Positions 44,577 through 54,460 of a stretch of DNA of 64,000 nucleotides are shown one piece after another (within the stretch, counting starts at the first letter, position 1; the number at the start of each line of letters is the position of its first letter). The stretch lies in the NCBI GenBank assembly GCA_965229885.1, contig CBDDJX010000002.1, positions 434,001-498,000 of the forward strand, given 5' to 3'. The notes beneath the pieces are model-generated. The model was not told the DNA's origin, made no database searches, and saw only the letters and a list, made by a program, of their open reading frames with translations. Position numbers and translations under genes: made by a program. This DNA comes from DATLLJ01 sp965229885. Lineage in GTDB: Bacteria; Acidobacteriota; Vicinamibacteria; Vicinamibacterales; CAVVIG01.

Positions 44577-44894
44577 TTGACCACGGAAGCGACCGACGAC
44601 CTGATCGAGCGCTTGCGCCGGCGCGACGAGCCCACGCTCCTCGCGATCGTGCAGGAGTATGCACGGCCGCTCTATCGGGCGGCCCGAGGCATGGGCTTTC
44701 GCGACCATGAGGCGGAAGACCTCGCCCAAGATGTACTGACCACCTTCATCCAGACGCTGGACCGCTTCGAGGGGCGCTCGCAGGTCAAAACCTAGCTATT
44801 CGGAATCCTCCATAACAAGGTTCACGAGCGGCGGCGGTCGCTCGCCCGCGAATCGTCGACCGACTCTATCGACGACACGTTCGAGTCGCGCTTT
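44577..44894 (+). pseudogene. ECF sigma factor gene with amber codon, cut by an IS3 element
   Basis: The region-2 part is clear: DLIERLRRRDEPTLLAIVQEYARPLYRAARGMG, then AEDLAQDVLTTFIQTLDRFEGRSQVKT. TAG at 44793-44795 replaces the Trp expected in VKTWLFGILHNKV; the frame then continues LFGILHNKVHERRRSLARES to 44894. There the IS3-type element begins, so region 4 is lost. Start probably TTG 44577. The gene is divergent from the DUF302-arsC operon and was presumably its regulator. Not functional as read. Confidence 0.8.
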
Positions 44895-45657
44895 GAATCG
44901 TACCGGGTTCGTCGGAGGGCTCATTGCTTGAGAGGATGGAGCCCATGGCACGACCGAGGAAGTATTCAGCTGAGGTTACGAGAGCGGGCCATTCGGATGG
45001 TCCGCGCGCATGGTCCCGAGCATCCGTCGCAGTGGGCCGCGATCACGGCGATCGCGAGCAAGTTCGGCTGCACCGGTGAGACGCTGCGGAATTGGGTGCG
45101 CCAGGCCGAACGCGATACGGGCCGGCGGGGTGGCCTGACGACCGACGAGCGCCAGCGCCTGAAGGAACGGGAACGCGACAATCGCGAATTGAGACGCGCG
45201 AATGAGATCTTGCGGAAGGCCTCCGCATATTTTGCCCAGGCGGCGCGCGACCGCCGAGTGAAGTAATGGTCCAGTTTGCGGATGACCACCGGGCCACGTA
45301 GGGGGTTGAGCCGATCTGCGCGGTGTTGCCGATCGCCCCCTCGACGTATTTTCTGCACCACGCCCGGCAGGTGAACCCGCCGCCGCGGCCGGCGCGCGCC
45401 AAGCGCGACGACGACTTGCGGATCGCCATCCAGCGGGTCTGGGACGCGAATTGGCAGGCATACGGACCGCGGAAGGTCTGGCAGCAGCTCGGCCGCGAAG
45501 ACGTCGACGTCGCGCGCTGTATGGTCGAGCGGCTGATGGGGGCGATGGGCTTGGCCGGCGCGGTCCGCGGCCGCGCATGGGTCACGACGCCCGCCGCTGC
45601 GACCGCCGGCGTGCGTCCCCCGGCTTTGGTCGACCGCCAGTTCACCTCGCCGCGGCC
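44895..45657 (+). mobile_element. IS3-type element, copy 1, right part lost
   Basis: Left end TGAATCGTACCGGGTTCG at 44895, as in copies 2 and 3. Contains orfA (ATG near 44945, with an extra T that shifts the frame; the rest, ERAIRMVRAHGPEHPSQWAAI onward, reads in another frame). The orfB start follows, with TAG at 45299-45301. Identity to copies 2/3 stops near 45657, where the GH15 3' region begins. The right end and most of orfB are gone. Confidence 0.8.
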
Positions 45658-47351
45658 GCGGACCGCGCCGGTCGGCGGATCGATCTCCTCGGCGAACAAC
45701 GCCACGTCGTTGCCGAACGACAGTAGTTGCTCGAACAGCTCGCCGGCCGCCGCGACATCGCCTTGCAGGGCCAGCGCCTCGACGCCCCAGAAGCTGCAGA
45801 TCCCGAACGCGGCTTCGCCCCCGGTCAGCCCGTCATCATCGCCCAGATAGCGGTACAACAGACCATTGATGCCGAGCCGTTCCCGCACACGTGCCACGGT
45901 GCCGCGTATTCGTGCCGATTGCGGATCGGCATAGCCCATGAGCGACAGCAGCAGGAGGCTGGCATCGAGCGTGTCGCCGTCGAACACGCTGACGTAGCTG
46001 CCCAACCGTTCGTTGAACCCGTGCGCCTCGATCGCGTCGCGAACCGCGTCGCGTCGGCCGGCACGTGCCTCAGCTCGCACAGGCGCGACAGGCGGTCCAG
46101 CGCCACCCAGCACATCGCCTTCGAATGCGTATGATGCTGCCGGCCGCTGCGTGGCTCCCAGATGCCTTCGTCCGGCTCGCCCCACCTGCGGACGACCACG
46201 TCGCCGAACCCCGCGAGCGTGCGGGCCGTGACGCGATCGAGCTGCCCGCCACGCTCGACGTAGTGCCAGGCGGCGTCGATCACTTCACCGTAGGTGCCGA
46301 GCTGCAGTTGATCCGTGGCGGCGTTGCCGATGCGTACCGGCGCCGACCGGGCATGGCCCTCGAGATGATCGAGCACGGACTCCGGTAGGCGCGATTCGCC
46401 GTACACGTCGTACAGGATTTGGAGTTCGGGCCAGGTCAGTCGCGTCGCGTGCAGCAGCCAGGAGAGGAACGCCTCGCTCTCGATCATGAAGCCGAGCTCT
46501 TCGAAGGCGCGCAGCGACAGCGAGGCATCGCGCAGCCAGCAGTAGCGATAGTCCCAGTTGCGCGTGCCACCGATCGCCTCCGGCAGCAACGCGGTCGGCG
46601 CGTAGGTCAGCAACTTGAGCGTAATCGCGCTCCGGCGGACCACCTCGGTGTACGGGCCGTCGTAGCGGCATGAGCGCATCCACTCGCGCCACCAGGCGAC
46701 GGACCGGGCGATGCGGTCGGCTGCAGCGCCACCCAGAGGCAGGAGCACGAGGGGCAGCCCTCGGTCGTAGGCGACCGAGAATGTCCGCGTATCGCCGGCC
46801 TGCAACCGCTCCCGGCCGCGCGCGCCCGGCCCACTCTCGACGGTCATCGGGATGTCGCTCCGGATCGCCAACACGCTGGCTTGGTGCTCGCAGGTGAGCC
46901 CGAAGGCATTCTCGATCAGCTGCGGCACCATTCGGCCGTAGTCGGGGCGCGGATCGAACAGGACCTCAATTTCGACTGTGCCCTCGAGACACTCCACCTG
47001 CCGCAGCAGCTCATGGTCGGGCCACAGCTCCCGAGCCTTGTCGTGTCCAGACGCGACCGGCATCAAATCGGTGAGGCGCACAACGCCGCTCGCGGTCCGG
47101 AAGGTGGTTTCGAGCACCGCGGTCTCGCCCACGTACCAGCGCGTCGTGGTGAACGGGTCCACCGGCGCAATCCTGAACCGGCCCCCACGGCGTGCGTCCA
47201 GTAACGCTGCAAAGAGTGATGGACTGTCGAACCGGGGCCAGCAGAGCCAGTCGACCGACCCGTCCGTGGAAACGAGCGCCGCCGAGCGGCAATCGCCAAT
47301 CAGCGCGTAATCACCGATCGGACGGTATACGGGCTGGTCTCTCTCGCTCAT
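45658..47351 (-). pseudogene. GH15 glucoamylase/trehalase-like gene, frameshifted and 3' truncated
   Basis: Glycoside hydrolase family 15 protein starting at 47351 (MSERDQPVYRPIGDYALIGDCRSAALVSTDG). Conserved segments include TRNWDYRYCWLRDASLSLRAF and EGIWEPRSGRQHHTHSKAM (catalytic Glu region). Near 46060 the frame shifts; the family-like sequence resumes as DAIEAHGFNERLGSYVSVFDGDTLDASLLLL, continuing to FGNDVALFAEEIDPPTGA, then abuts the IS3 copy 1 remnant. About 30-40 C-terminal residues are missing. Intact relatives act on alpha-glucosides or trehalose. Confidence 0.8.
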
Positions 47352-47599
47352 CCGCCTCCTGTTGGACGTTCCACGCCGGGTGTCTGAGCCAGTCAGGGGG
47401 GCGGCATGCACACATCCTGCGGTCACCATCCTCGGTCCCCGCCTACTCGCTGATTGCCTGAGTTCGTCCCGCCAACAACAGAATCGAGGTTGCCGCATCG
47501 CCGCAGTCCGCGACCGCGGCTCGTGTGAGACAGATCACTCGAAACGAAGATGATCCGCAGTCCCCTCCGTGATGTCGAACGTCGATAGGTCACAATCAG

Positions 47600-47845
47600 G
47601 AAGTGATAACCGGGTCACGCTCGACGGCAAGGATCGGATCACCATTCACTACACGCCGAACACGCTCAAGACGCTCCTCGTCCACTCGACACGCGGACGA
47701 GAAATCGAGCTGGCGGCGCTCGCCGCTCACCAACCCGACGTCATCGTCGACGCGCTGATCGGCCATGGTCTGCGGGAGGCGCCCCACGGGCGCGCCGCGG
47801 AACTCATCCGATCCCATGCCGTCGACGTCCGCGGAAGCAGACGGT
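47600..47845 (+). pseudogene. probable fragment of NAD(P)H-hydrate epimerase
   Basis: In frame with 47569: PNTLKTLLVHSTRGREIELAALAAHQPDVIVDALIGHGL, then REAPHGRAAELIRSHA. The DVIVDALIGxGLR...P.G.AAELI pattern is the YjeF N-terminal (epimerase) signature. The sequence before and after lacks family similarity, and the frame then runs antisense into the Pit transporter gene. A short relic only. Confidence 0.45.
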
Positions 47846-47850
47846 CTTGG

Positions 47851-48975
47851 TCAGGCACCACCCATCAACATGCCAAGCCGCCACGCGGCAGCCGAAACAA
47901 CCGCCGAGGCGGGCAACGTGATCGCCCAGGCGGCGATGATGCTGGACACGGTGGACCACCGCACCGCGCCTCGACCAGAGCGAAGTCCGGCGCCGACGAT
48001 TGCGCCACTCGCCACGTGCGTCGTCGATACCGGCAGCGCCACGAACGAGGCGACGAGCACGAGCGCGGCCGCAACGCCGCTCGCGGCCAATCCTTCGAGC
48101 GGGTCGATCTCGGTGACGCGCTCCGCGAGAGTTTCGGTGACCCGGCGACCGCCGAGGTAGCTGCCGGCGCCCATGACCACAGCGCCGATCAGGTACAACG
48201 GCGGGGCGGCAACGCCCAGCGCCGCCGCGGCGGCAATCGCCAGCGCAGCGATCTTCGGCGTGTCGTTGAGGCCGCGTGCAAAGCTCAGCGTGGCAGTCGT
48301 CACCCAATGCAGGCCATCGGTCACGCGTACAGCGCTGATCGTCTCTTCAGTGGCGCACGCACGCTGCTCGTCGTCGACGACGAGCGGCCACACGACGGGC
48401 TGGACGGCCACGGCGGAGGCCAAGCCCTCCATGGGCACTCCTATCAGCGGCCGTTCGGTGACGCACACGCAGTACCGTGCTGCGGCCGGCAACCGGCGGT
48501 TCGCCAGCGTGTGCACCAGATACGACAACCCGGCCGCCACGATGGGGCTCAGCGCCAGCGGCGCCGCGACGGCGCCAACGACGAGCGGCCACCGCACGCC
48601 GTGCAGGCCGTCGGCGGCTAGGGCCGCCCCGACAATGGCGCCAATCAACGAGTGCGTGGTCGACACCGGAAGCCCGGTACGCGAAGCGGTCAGTACCCAC
48701 GCGAAGGCTCCGACCGCGACGGCGAGCGGAAATAACGGCGCGCGCGCGAGCGTCCCGTCGATCAGGCCCGTGCTGAACGTCCGGAAGATCGACGTCGTGA
48801 GCGCGAGCGCCGCGACGGCGCCGGCAGCCGTCCAGATGGTGCCCCACATCAGCCCCTGCCGATAGCTCGCCAGCCGACTGCCCACGAGCGTCGCCACGCC
48901 CTTCGCCACGTCGTTGGCGCCGTTCGCCCAGGCGACACCCGCGGCGCAGATAATCGTGAACAGTGCCAGCATCAT
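47851..48975 (-). CDS. PiT-family inorganic phosphate transporter
   Basis: A 374-aa permease with about ten helices and the two inverted PiT signatures: WANGANDVAKGVATLVGSRL near the N-terminus and SFARGLNDTPKIAALA near residue 235, plus LPVSTTHSLIGAIVGAAL and its repeat LPVSTTHVASGAIVGAGL. It imports metal-phosphate, and arsenate enters by the same route. It begins three bases after the radical SAM-ArsM fusion stop, so the two are almost certainly one transcript. In an arsenic context it could supply arsenate or phosphate. Confidence 0.9.
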   Translation of the reverse strand: MMLALFTIICAAGVAWANGANDVAKGVATLVGSRLASYRQGLMWGTIWTAAGAVAALALTTSIFRTFSTGLIDGTLARAPLFPLAVAVGAFAWVLTASRTGLPVSTTHSLIGAIVGAALAADGLHGVRWPLVVGAVAAPLALSPIVAAGLSYLVHTLANRRLPAAARYCVCVTERPLIGVPMEGLASAVAVQPVVWPLVVDDEQRACATEETISAVRVTDGLHWVTTATLSFARGLNDTPKIAALAIAAAAALGVAAPPLYLIGAVVMGAGSYLGGRRVTETLAERVTEIDPLEGLAASGVAAALVLVASFVALPVSTTHVASGAIVGAGLRSGRGAVRWSTVSSIIAAWAITLPASAVVSAAAWRLGMLMGGA

Positions 48976-48978
48976 GCA

Positions 48979-51455
48979 TCAACAACAACCGGAGCCGGGT
49001 GTGCAGCAGTCACTATCCCCGTCGATATTGATATGGCTGCTTGGACCTTCGAGGACCGCAAACGACCCCGCGTACGGTGCGTGCGAGAGCTTCGCCGCTG
49101 TATCGGTGCACACTTCAACGGGCGTGCCGCGCGGAAACAGATGTCCCTCTTCATCGATAGTGGCCTTGAGTGGCCCGAGATACACCGCGTACTGGCCTAC
49201 GTAGGTGCATCCAGCTTTCTTCTCGAACTTGTAGGCGCGCGCCGTCACCGAATAGAACTTGCACCCTTCTACCTCGCGCCAAAAGGCCTTCTTGAGAATC
49301 GACACGCCGTAGAAGCCGGCGCGCTCGAGGCCCGCCAGAAACGCCTCCTCGGTCAGTGCGCCGCTGATGCATTCGCCCCACAACTGGCCATCGGCGCGCA
49401 TCTTCGGTGGCACCTCACGATCGGCGACGATGTCGGCAACAACGGCCCGGCCGTAGTCTTTGAGGACCCGCCACATCTCTCGAAATACTTTCGGCTTGTC
49501 TGGCGACAGATTGATGACGCAGTTCGAGGTCACGACATCGGCAGTGGCATCGTCGATCGGAATGGATTCGAGGAAACCGCGCCGGAACACGACGACGTCC
49601 CATCCGAGCGTACGGGCGACCCGCAGGCGGCAGTCGTTCGCCACTTTCAGCATCGCTTCCGTCATGTCGATGCCGTATACCCGGCCCTCGGAACCGACCT
49701 TCTTCGCCGCGATGAAGCAGTCGATGCCCGCACCAGACCCGAGGTCGACCATCGTTTCGCCGGGCGCGAGCGCGGCGGCCGACACCGGGCTGCCGCAGCC
49801 GTAGAACCGGTCAACCACGTCGCGCGGGATGTGCGCGAGATCCGACTCGTCCGGGCGCACCGGACAGCACAGCTCCGCCTGGGGCTCCTCGGCGGCGTGA
49901 CCGTAGAACTCGCGGACCAATCCGCGCGACCGCTGAATGACTTCCTCCGACAGCACGCACGCGGAATGTGTCGTGCGCACGATCGCATCCTCGTCGTGTA
50001 ACGTCCGCTCGCCCATCGCCCGGAATACGACGGGCCGGTCAAAGCCTGAACGCGGCTGCACGGTGGCGCGGCCCTCGGTAGCCATTTCCGACCAGGCGTC
50101 CGCGGCGAGCCCTTTGTACAGGTCGCAGTAGGGATCGTGCCCGGCGAAGCTGCGCGTGGCCCAGTAGCCGTGCTCGACGTCGCCGCCGCCACAGAGAAAT
50201 TTCAGCGGGCAGGGCCGGCACAGTGGCTTGCGCTCGACCGTGGCCTCGCGCAGCTCACGACAGACCGGGCTGTCCTTCCAAATCCGCTCGAGCGACGCGG
50301 CGCTGAGATCGCCGCACCGGAGTTCCGACACGCCTGCCATCGATGCCGAGGGGTACACGCAGCCGTCGGTGTAGACGCAGAGGCTGTTCCAGCCCGCCCC
50401 GGCCAGATCGTTTTTCACGCCGGCCCGGCCGTCCAGGCGGAGACGAAATTCTTCGACGTTGTCGATCGTGATGCCCAGTTCGGCAGCGACGGCCCGGCCA
50501 CGGCGCACAGCGGCCAGAATCGCATCGGCCGCCGGGAGGCTCGCAAACGGTCCGTCCAGCACGCGGCCGCGGCGGTGCGGCCACAGCAGGTGCACATTCC
50601 GAACGTCGAGCGTTGCCGCCAGCCGGACGAGCGCTTCGACATCGTTCAGGTTGTGTGCGAGCAGCACCATCGTGATGCTCGGCCGAAGACCGGCGCAACG
50701 GCGTCGCGGATCCCTGCCACGATTCGCTCGAACGTTCCGGCGCCACGGATCGGATCGTTCGTCTGGGCCGACGCCCCGTCGAGGCTGATTTGCACGCGCA
50801 ATCGGTCTCCCGCAAGCGCGGCGAGGCCGGGGAGTCGTTCCCCTTTGAACAGGGTGCCGTTGGTCAGGATCACCAACTCGCGTTGATGGTCCTCGACGAT
50901 GCGGCGCGCGAGGTCCAGCGCGTCTGGGCGCGCAAGCGGTTCGCCGCCGGTGAAGAGGAACCGCTCGACACCGAGCGCGGCGCCCTGATCGATGGCGTCC
51001 ACCAGGCGGCCGGTCGGCAGCCCCTGTGTCTGGTCGGGTCCCGACGAGACGAGACAATGGGCGCATGCCAGATTGCAGAAATCGTTCACGTGCAGCCATA
51101 TTTCGCGGAGACGGTCGGTCTGCAGGTACGCTGAGCGCCCAAGGTACGGGACCGGGACCGCGCCGTCAGTCGAGATGAAGTCATGACGCAACGCGTCGCG
51201 CGCGAACGTTTCGACATGCAGCCACGCCCTGACCACATCCAAGCCCGTTTCGGCCGCGTACGCCGACACGACAGCGCGCAGCGGCGTCTTGCCGTCGAGC
51301 AGCGTCAGCAGCCGGAGGCCGCGTTCATCGGTAACCACCCAGTTCGGCTTGGCGGGATCGAGCGCAACGATGGCGCCCGAGGTGCGTATAGTCGTGTCGG
51401 CCGGCGCTCGAAGCGTCGCCGTGTCGTCGAGTGCAAGAGGAATCACCGAGTCCAT
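48979..51455 (-). CDS. PqqD-radical SAM-SPASM-ArsM methyltransferase fusion (one frameshift)
   Basis: About 825 residues if one base is restored near 50694-50700. Order: PqqD/RRE-like domain (residues 20-95, WVVTDERGLRLLTLLDGKTPLRAVV); radical SAM core with LHVNDFCNLACAHCLVS (CxxxCxxC) and LFTGGEPLARPDAL. The SPASM cysteines follow (CVYTDGCVYPSASM, LCRPCPLKFLCGGG). Then comes an ArsM-type methyltransferase with ELCCPVRPDESDLAHIP, FYGCGSPVSAAALAPGETMVDLGSGAGID, SNCVINLSPDK and GECISGAL, i.e. the arsenic-binding Cys set; the tail ends DSDCCTPGSGCC. Frame 1 reads RDAVAPVFG; restoring one base gives RDAVAAGLRPSITMVLL. Likely makes an organoarsenical; peptide substrate possible because of the RRE domain. 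Confidence 0.8.
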
Positions 51456-51515
51456 CGAAAATACCTTTCCATCAGTCCACGCACGAGAGGGGTCCGTAGC
51501 GATCGACGGTACTGA

Positions 51516-51611
51516 TCACCCGCGCTCATGATACACGTGCACGAACCCGGCAGTTTCCTCGTCGAACACGGCGCGATCGACGCCAGCCAACTCGAGCGTG
51601 ATCGTCTTCAC
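51516..51611 (-). CDS. 31-residue peptide upstream of the radical SAM-ArsM fusion
   Basis: GTG 51611 is preceded by GGAGGGG at ideal spacing. The product is MKTITLELAGVDRAVFDEET followed by AGFVHVYHERG, acidic in the middle, without cysteine. It ends 60 bases before the PqqD-containing fusion on the same strand. Position, size and ribosome site fit a precursor peptide for an RRE-containing radical SAM enzyme, but it could equally be a leader or a truncated gene. Not recognised as a known family. Confidence 0.4.
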   Translation of the reverse strand: MKTITLELAGVDRAVFDEETAGFVHVYHERG

Positions 51612-51833
51612 GTCGTGCCCCCTCCACTTAGAGAGCCTCCCTCGAGCAATTCTGATTCCGGGCGAACGCATCACACCTGCCCGTCCTTGGTCTTCTCGTC
51701 TGGTACGCCCCGCCGGGGCGGATGTGGAACCGCTCACGTTGGCACCCCGAGGCGAGGCAGGAGCCACACCTGAACGAGCAACCAGATCACCAGTGCCGCT
51801 ACGCCTGCCAACGCGCTTTCCATCGCACCGGGC
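51612..51833. other. gap between the arsenic operon and IS3 copy 3
   Basis: About 220 bases with no supported gene. It should hold the promoter of the peptide/radical SAM-ArsM/Pit operon, though IS3 copy 3 inserted only about 200 bases upstream of the peptide start. Confidence 0.35.
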
Positions 51834-51872
51834 TGAATCGTACCGGGAATCCCGGAGGGCGAGTTAGTTGAG

Positions 51873-52770
51873 TCAGGCCACCTTAACCTGCTCATAGTAG
51901 TGCGCGTCGAATGCCGCAGGCGGCACGTAGCCGATGGGCTCGAGCAACCGGCGGTTGTTGAACCAATCCACCCACGCCAGCGTCGCGAATTCCACCTGCG
52001 CCAGATGCGGCCACGGACCTTGCCGTCGAATCACCTCCGTCTTGAGGAGCTCAATCACCGACTCGGCGAGGGCATTGTCATAGGAGTCGCCTCGGCTGCC
52101 GACCGACGGCGCGATGCCGGCGTCGGCGAGCCGGTCGGTGTACCGCATCGACAGATACTGCGTACCCCGGTCGCTGTGATGCACCAGGCCGCTGACGCGA
52201 TCCGCGCCACGTTCGCACACCGCTTATTCGAGCGCATCGAGCACGAAGTCCGTCCGCAGCGACGCCGACACGCGCCCGCCGACGATGCGCCGCGAGAAGA
52301 CAGCGATCACGAACGCGACATACACGAAGCCTTTCCACGTGGCGACGTAGGGGAAGTCGGAGACCCAGAGGCTGGTTGGGCCGCGGCGCGGTGAACTGGC
52401 GGTCGACCAAAGCCGGGGGACGCACGCCGGCGGTCGCAGCGGCGGGCGTCGTGACCCATGCGCGGCCGCGGACCGCGCCGGCCAAGCCCATCGCCCCCAT
52501 CAGCCGCTCGACCGTACAGCGCGCGACGTCGACGTCTTCGCGGCCGAGCTGCTGCCAGACCTTCCGCGGTCCGTATGCCTGCCAATTCGCGTCCCAGACC
52601 CGCTGGATGGCGATCCGCAAGTCGTCGTCGCGCTTGGCGCGCGCCGGCCGCGGCGGCGGGTCCACCTGCCGGGCGTGGTGCAGAAAATACGTCGAGGGGG
52701 CGATCGGCAACACCGCGCAGATCGGCTCAACCCCCTACGTGACCCGGTGGTCATCCATAAACTGGACCAT
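51873..52770 (-). pseudogene. IS3-type OrfB (copy 3) with UAG, UAA and a frameshift
   Basis: The DDE transposase begins MVQFMDDHRVT, then TAG (52735-52737), then GVEPICAVLPIAPSTYFLHHARQ. One extra base near 52372 shifts the frame relative to copy 2. TAA (52224-52226) stands before AVCERGADRVSGLVHHSDRGTQYLSM; the catalytic Glu region DNALAESVIELLKTEVIRRQG is intact. The TAG and TAA are shared with copy 2. Confidence 0.8.
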
Positions 52771-53090
52771 TACTTCACTCGGCGGTCGCGCGCCGCCTGG
52801 GCAAAATATGCGGAGGCCTTCCGCAAGATCTCATTCGCGCGTCTCAATTCGCGATTGTCGCGTTCCCGTTCCTTCAGGCGCTGGCGCTCGTCGGTCGTCA
52901 GGCCACCCCGCCGGCCCGTATCGCGTTCGGCCTGGCGCACCCAATTCCGCAGCGTCTCACCGGTGCAGCCGAACTTGCTCGCGATCGCCGTGATCGCGGC
53001 CCACTGCGACGGATGCTCGGAACCATGCGCGCGGACCATCCGAATGGCCCGCTCTCGTACCTCAGCTGAATACTTCCTCGGTCGTGCCAT
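52770..53090 (-). CDS. IS3-type OrfA (copy 3, intact)
   Basis: A 106-aa helix-turn-helix protein: MARPRKYSAEVRERAIRMVR, then SQWAAITAIASKFGCTGETLRNWVRQAE and the C-terminal LKERERDNRELRRANEILRKASAYF coiled helix. This copy lacks the extra T of copies 1 and 2, so it is the only intact orfA of the three. Its stop shares a base with the orfB start (TAATG). Confidence 0.85.
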   Translation of the reverse strand: MARPRKYSAEVRERAIRMVRAHGSEHPSQWAAITAIASKFGCTGETLRNWVRQAERDTGRRGGLTTDERQRLKERERDNRELRRANEILRKASAYFAQAARDRRVK

Positions 53091-53356
53091 GGGCTCCATC
53101 CTCTCAAGTAATGAGCCCTCCGACGAACCCGGTACGATTCAGGCTCTACGCAAGGGGCACACGTTTGGGATATCTGCTGGCACCCTTGACCGTACCGCCT
53201 GAATGCCGCCCAGGCCGCAGAATTCATGCACCCACGCGCCTCGGAGTACGAAGCGCGTTACGATCAGCAGACCGCGGTAGCCGGAGTCACTTAATTCGCT
53301 TTCCGAGAATTCCGGCACGATTCATTTTGTCAGCGATCTATGACAGTGTTGGGTAC

Positions 53357-54124
53357 ATGCATCGCAACCCGCTGAACCCGATCGCTGCGTACTGCCTGCG
53401 CGGCCACGAAAGTGTCGAAGGGTGGCTTCAGCCAGGCGCGACCTCGCTGATTTGGTCGTTGATCGAGGTCCAGAAGCACGAGGGGATCTCGGGAGATATC
53501 GCCGAAATTGGTGTGTGGCATGGCAAGTTGTTCATCCTTCTCAGTCTCGCGCTGGCTCCGTCTGAGAAGGCGCACGCGGTCGACCCATTCGACATGCCGG
53601 GGTATCCGAACTTCGTCGACGCATTTCAACGCAATGTGACACGGTTCGAGATCCCACCGGAAAAAGTAGTGACGCACCAGATGAAGTCGGAACAGATCCC
53701 ACTGGGTCAGGCCTCGTCGTTCCTTGGGGGCAGCGTGCGACTCATCAGCCTCGACGGGGACCACCGCCGCGCCAGCATCGTGCACGACCTCCGGTTGTCC
53801 AAGGAGGTGCTGTCCGACTTCGGCGTTATCATCGTCGACGACATCTTGAGCGCTTGGGCCCCGAGCGTCACGGAGGGGATCATCGACTTTCTGCGCCAGG
53901 ACGCGGGTGACCTCGTCCCCTTCGCCCTGGCGGCCAGCGATGGGCCCCTCACGACCGGCTGCGCAAAGGTCTTCTTCTGTAAGGAATCGGCACAATCCTT
54001 CTACACAGAGTACCTGCGCCGCCTCAATCTCGGCAACCTAAAGATGACGACTGATTTCTGCGACCACCCCATCCTAGTGTTTGATTTCGAAGAAGGCGTC
54101 AAGAAGACGCAACTGTCCGCGTAG
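53357..54124 (+). CDS. class I SAM-dependent methyltransferase-like protein
   Basis: A 255-aa protein. ISGDIAEIGVWHGKLFILLSLALAPSEKAHAVDPFD has the glycine-rich strand 1 and the acidic end of strand 2 of a Rossmann methyltransferase (Methyltransf_24/TylF-like); VRLISLDGDHRRASIVHDL and VIIVDDILSAWAPSV follow. Start ATG 53357; an earlier in-frame start would lie in IS DNA. It stands alone between two IS3 copies, so it is probably a passenger or island gene, for example in glycan or natural-product modification. Confidence 0.7.
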   Translation: MHRNPLNPIAAYCLRGHESVEGWLQPGATSLIWSLIEVQKHEGISGDIAEIGVWHGKLFILLSLALAPSEKAHAVDPFDMPGYPNFVDAFQRNVTRFEIPPEKVVTHQMKSEQIPLGQASSFLGGSVRLISLDGDHRRASIVHDLRLSKEVLSDFGVIIVDDILSAWAPSVTEGIIDFLRQDAGDLVPFALAASDGPLTTGCAKVFFCKESAQSFYTEYLRRLNLGNLKMTTDFCDHPILVFDFEEGVKKTQLSA

Positions 54125-54460
54125 CGCGAGTGGCCGGCTGCACGCTGGGGCACGGCGGTCGTGACGACCGGCGCGCCCTGCGAATCCACGACGGACCGCG
54201 CTGCTCGCCGCGTTCTACTTATACGCCAGAATTACCACCCTATCGTCGCTGCCTTCCGATGTGGCAACGACCGTGACGTCACAGAATCCGACATCTCAAA
54301 GCATCAGTTCGACGCACGACAAGGATGGTCCCCAGCAGTTCGTTGTGTCCGAGTTGAGGCTGTCGCCTGGGTAGAACTGCATGACCGGCTGGTCTTGTCC
54401 CTTGAGGTAGTGGGTCTCAATGACGGCGCACTCGCGCGTGAGCTGTGACAACTGTTCCAG
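54125..54460. other. gap between methyltransferase and IS3 copy 2
   Basis: About 335 bases without a convincing gene, RNA or repeat. Confidence 0.4.

Larger units (their letters stand above)
51834..53141 (-). mobile_element. IS3-type element, copy 3 (complete, 1,308 bp)
   Basis: Ends are inverted repeats beginning TGAATCGTACCGGG at both sides (51834 and, reversed, 53141). Flanking GGC on each side (51831-51833 and 53142-53144) is a 3-bp target duplication, typical of IS3. Contains intact orfA and an orfB frame with stops. Confidence 0.9.

Noticed and set aside
47846..48621. Continuation of the 47569 plus-strand frame
   Set aside because: Runs antisense through the Pit transporter, so only the first ~80 codons look genuine.
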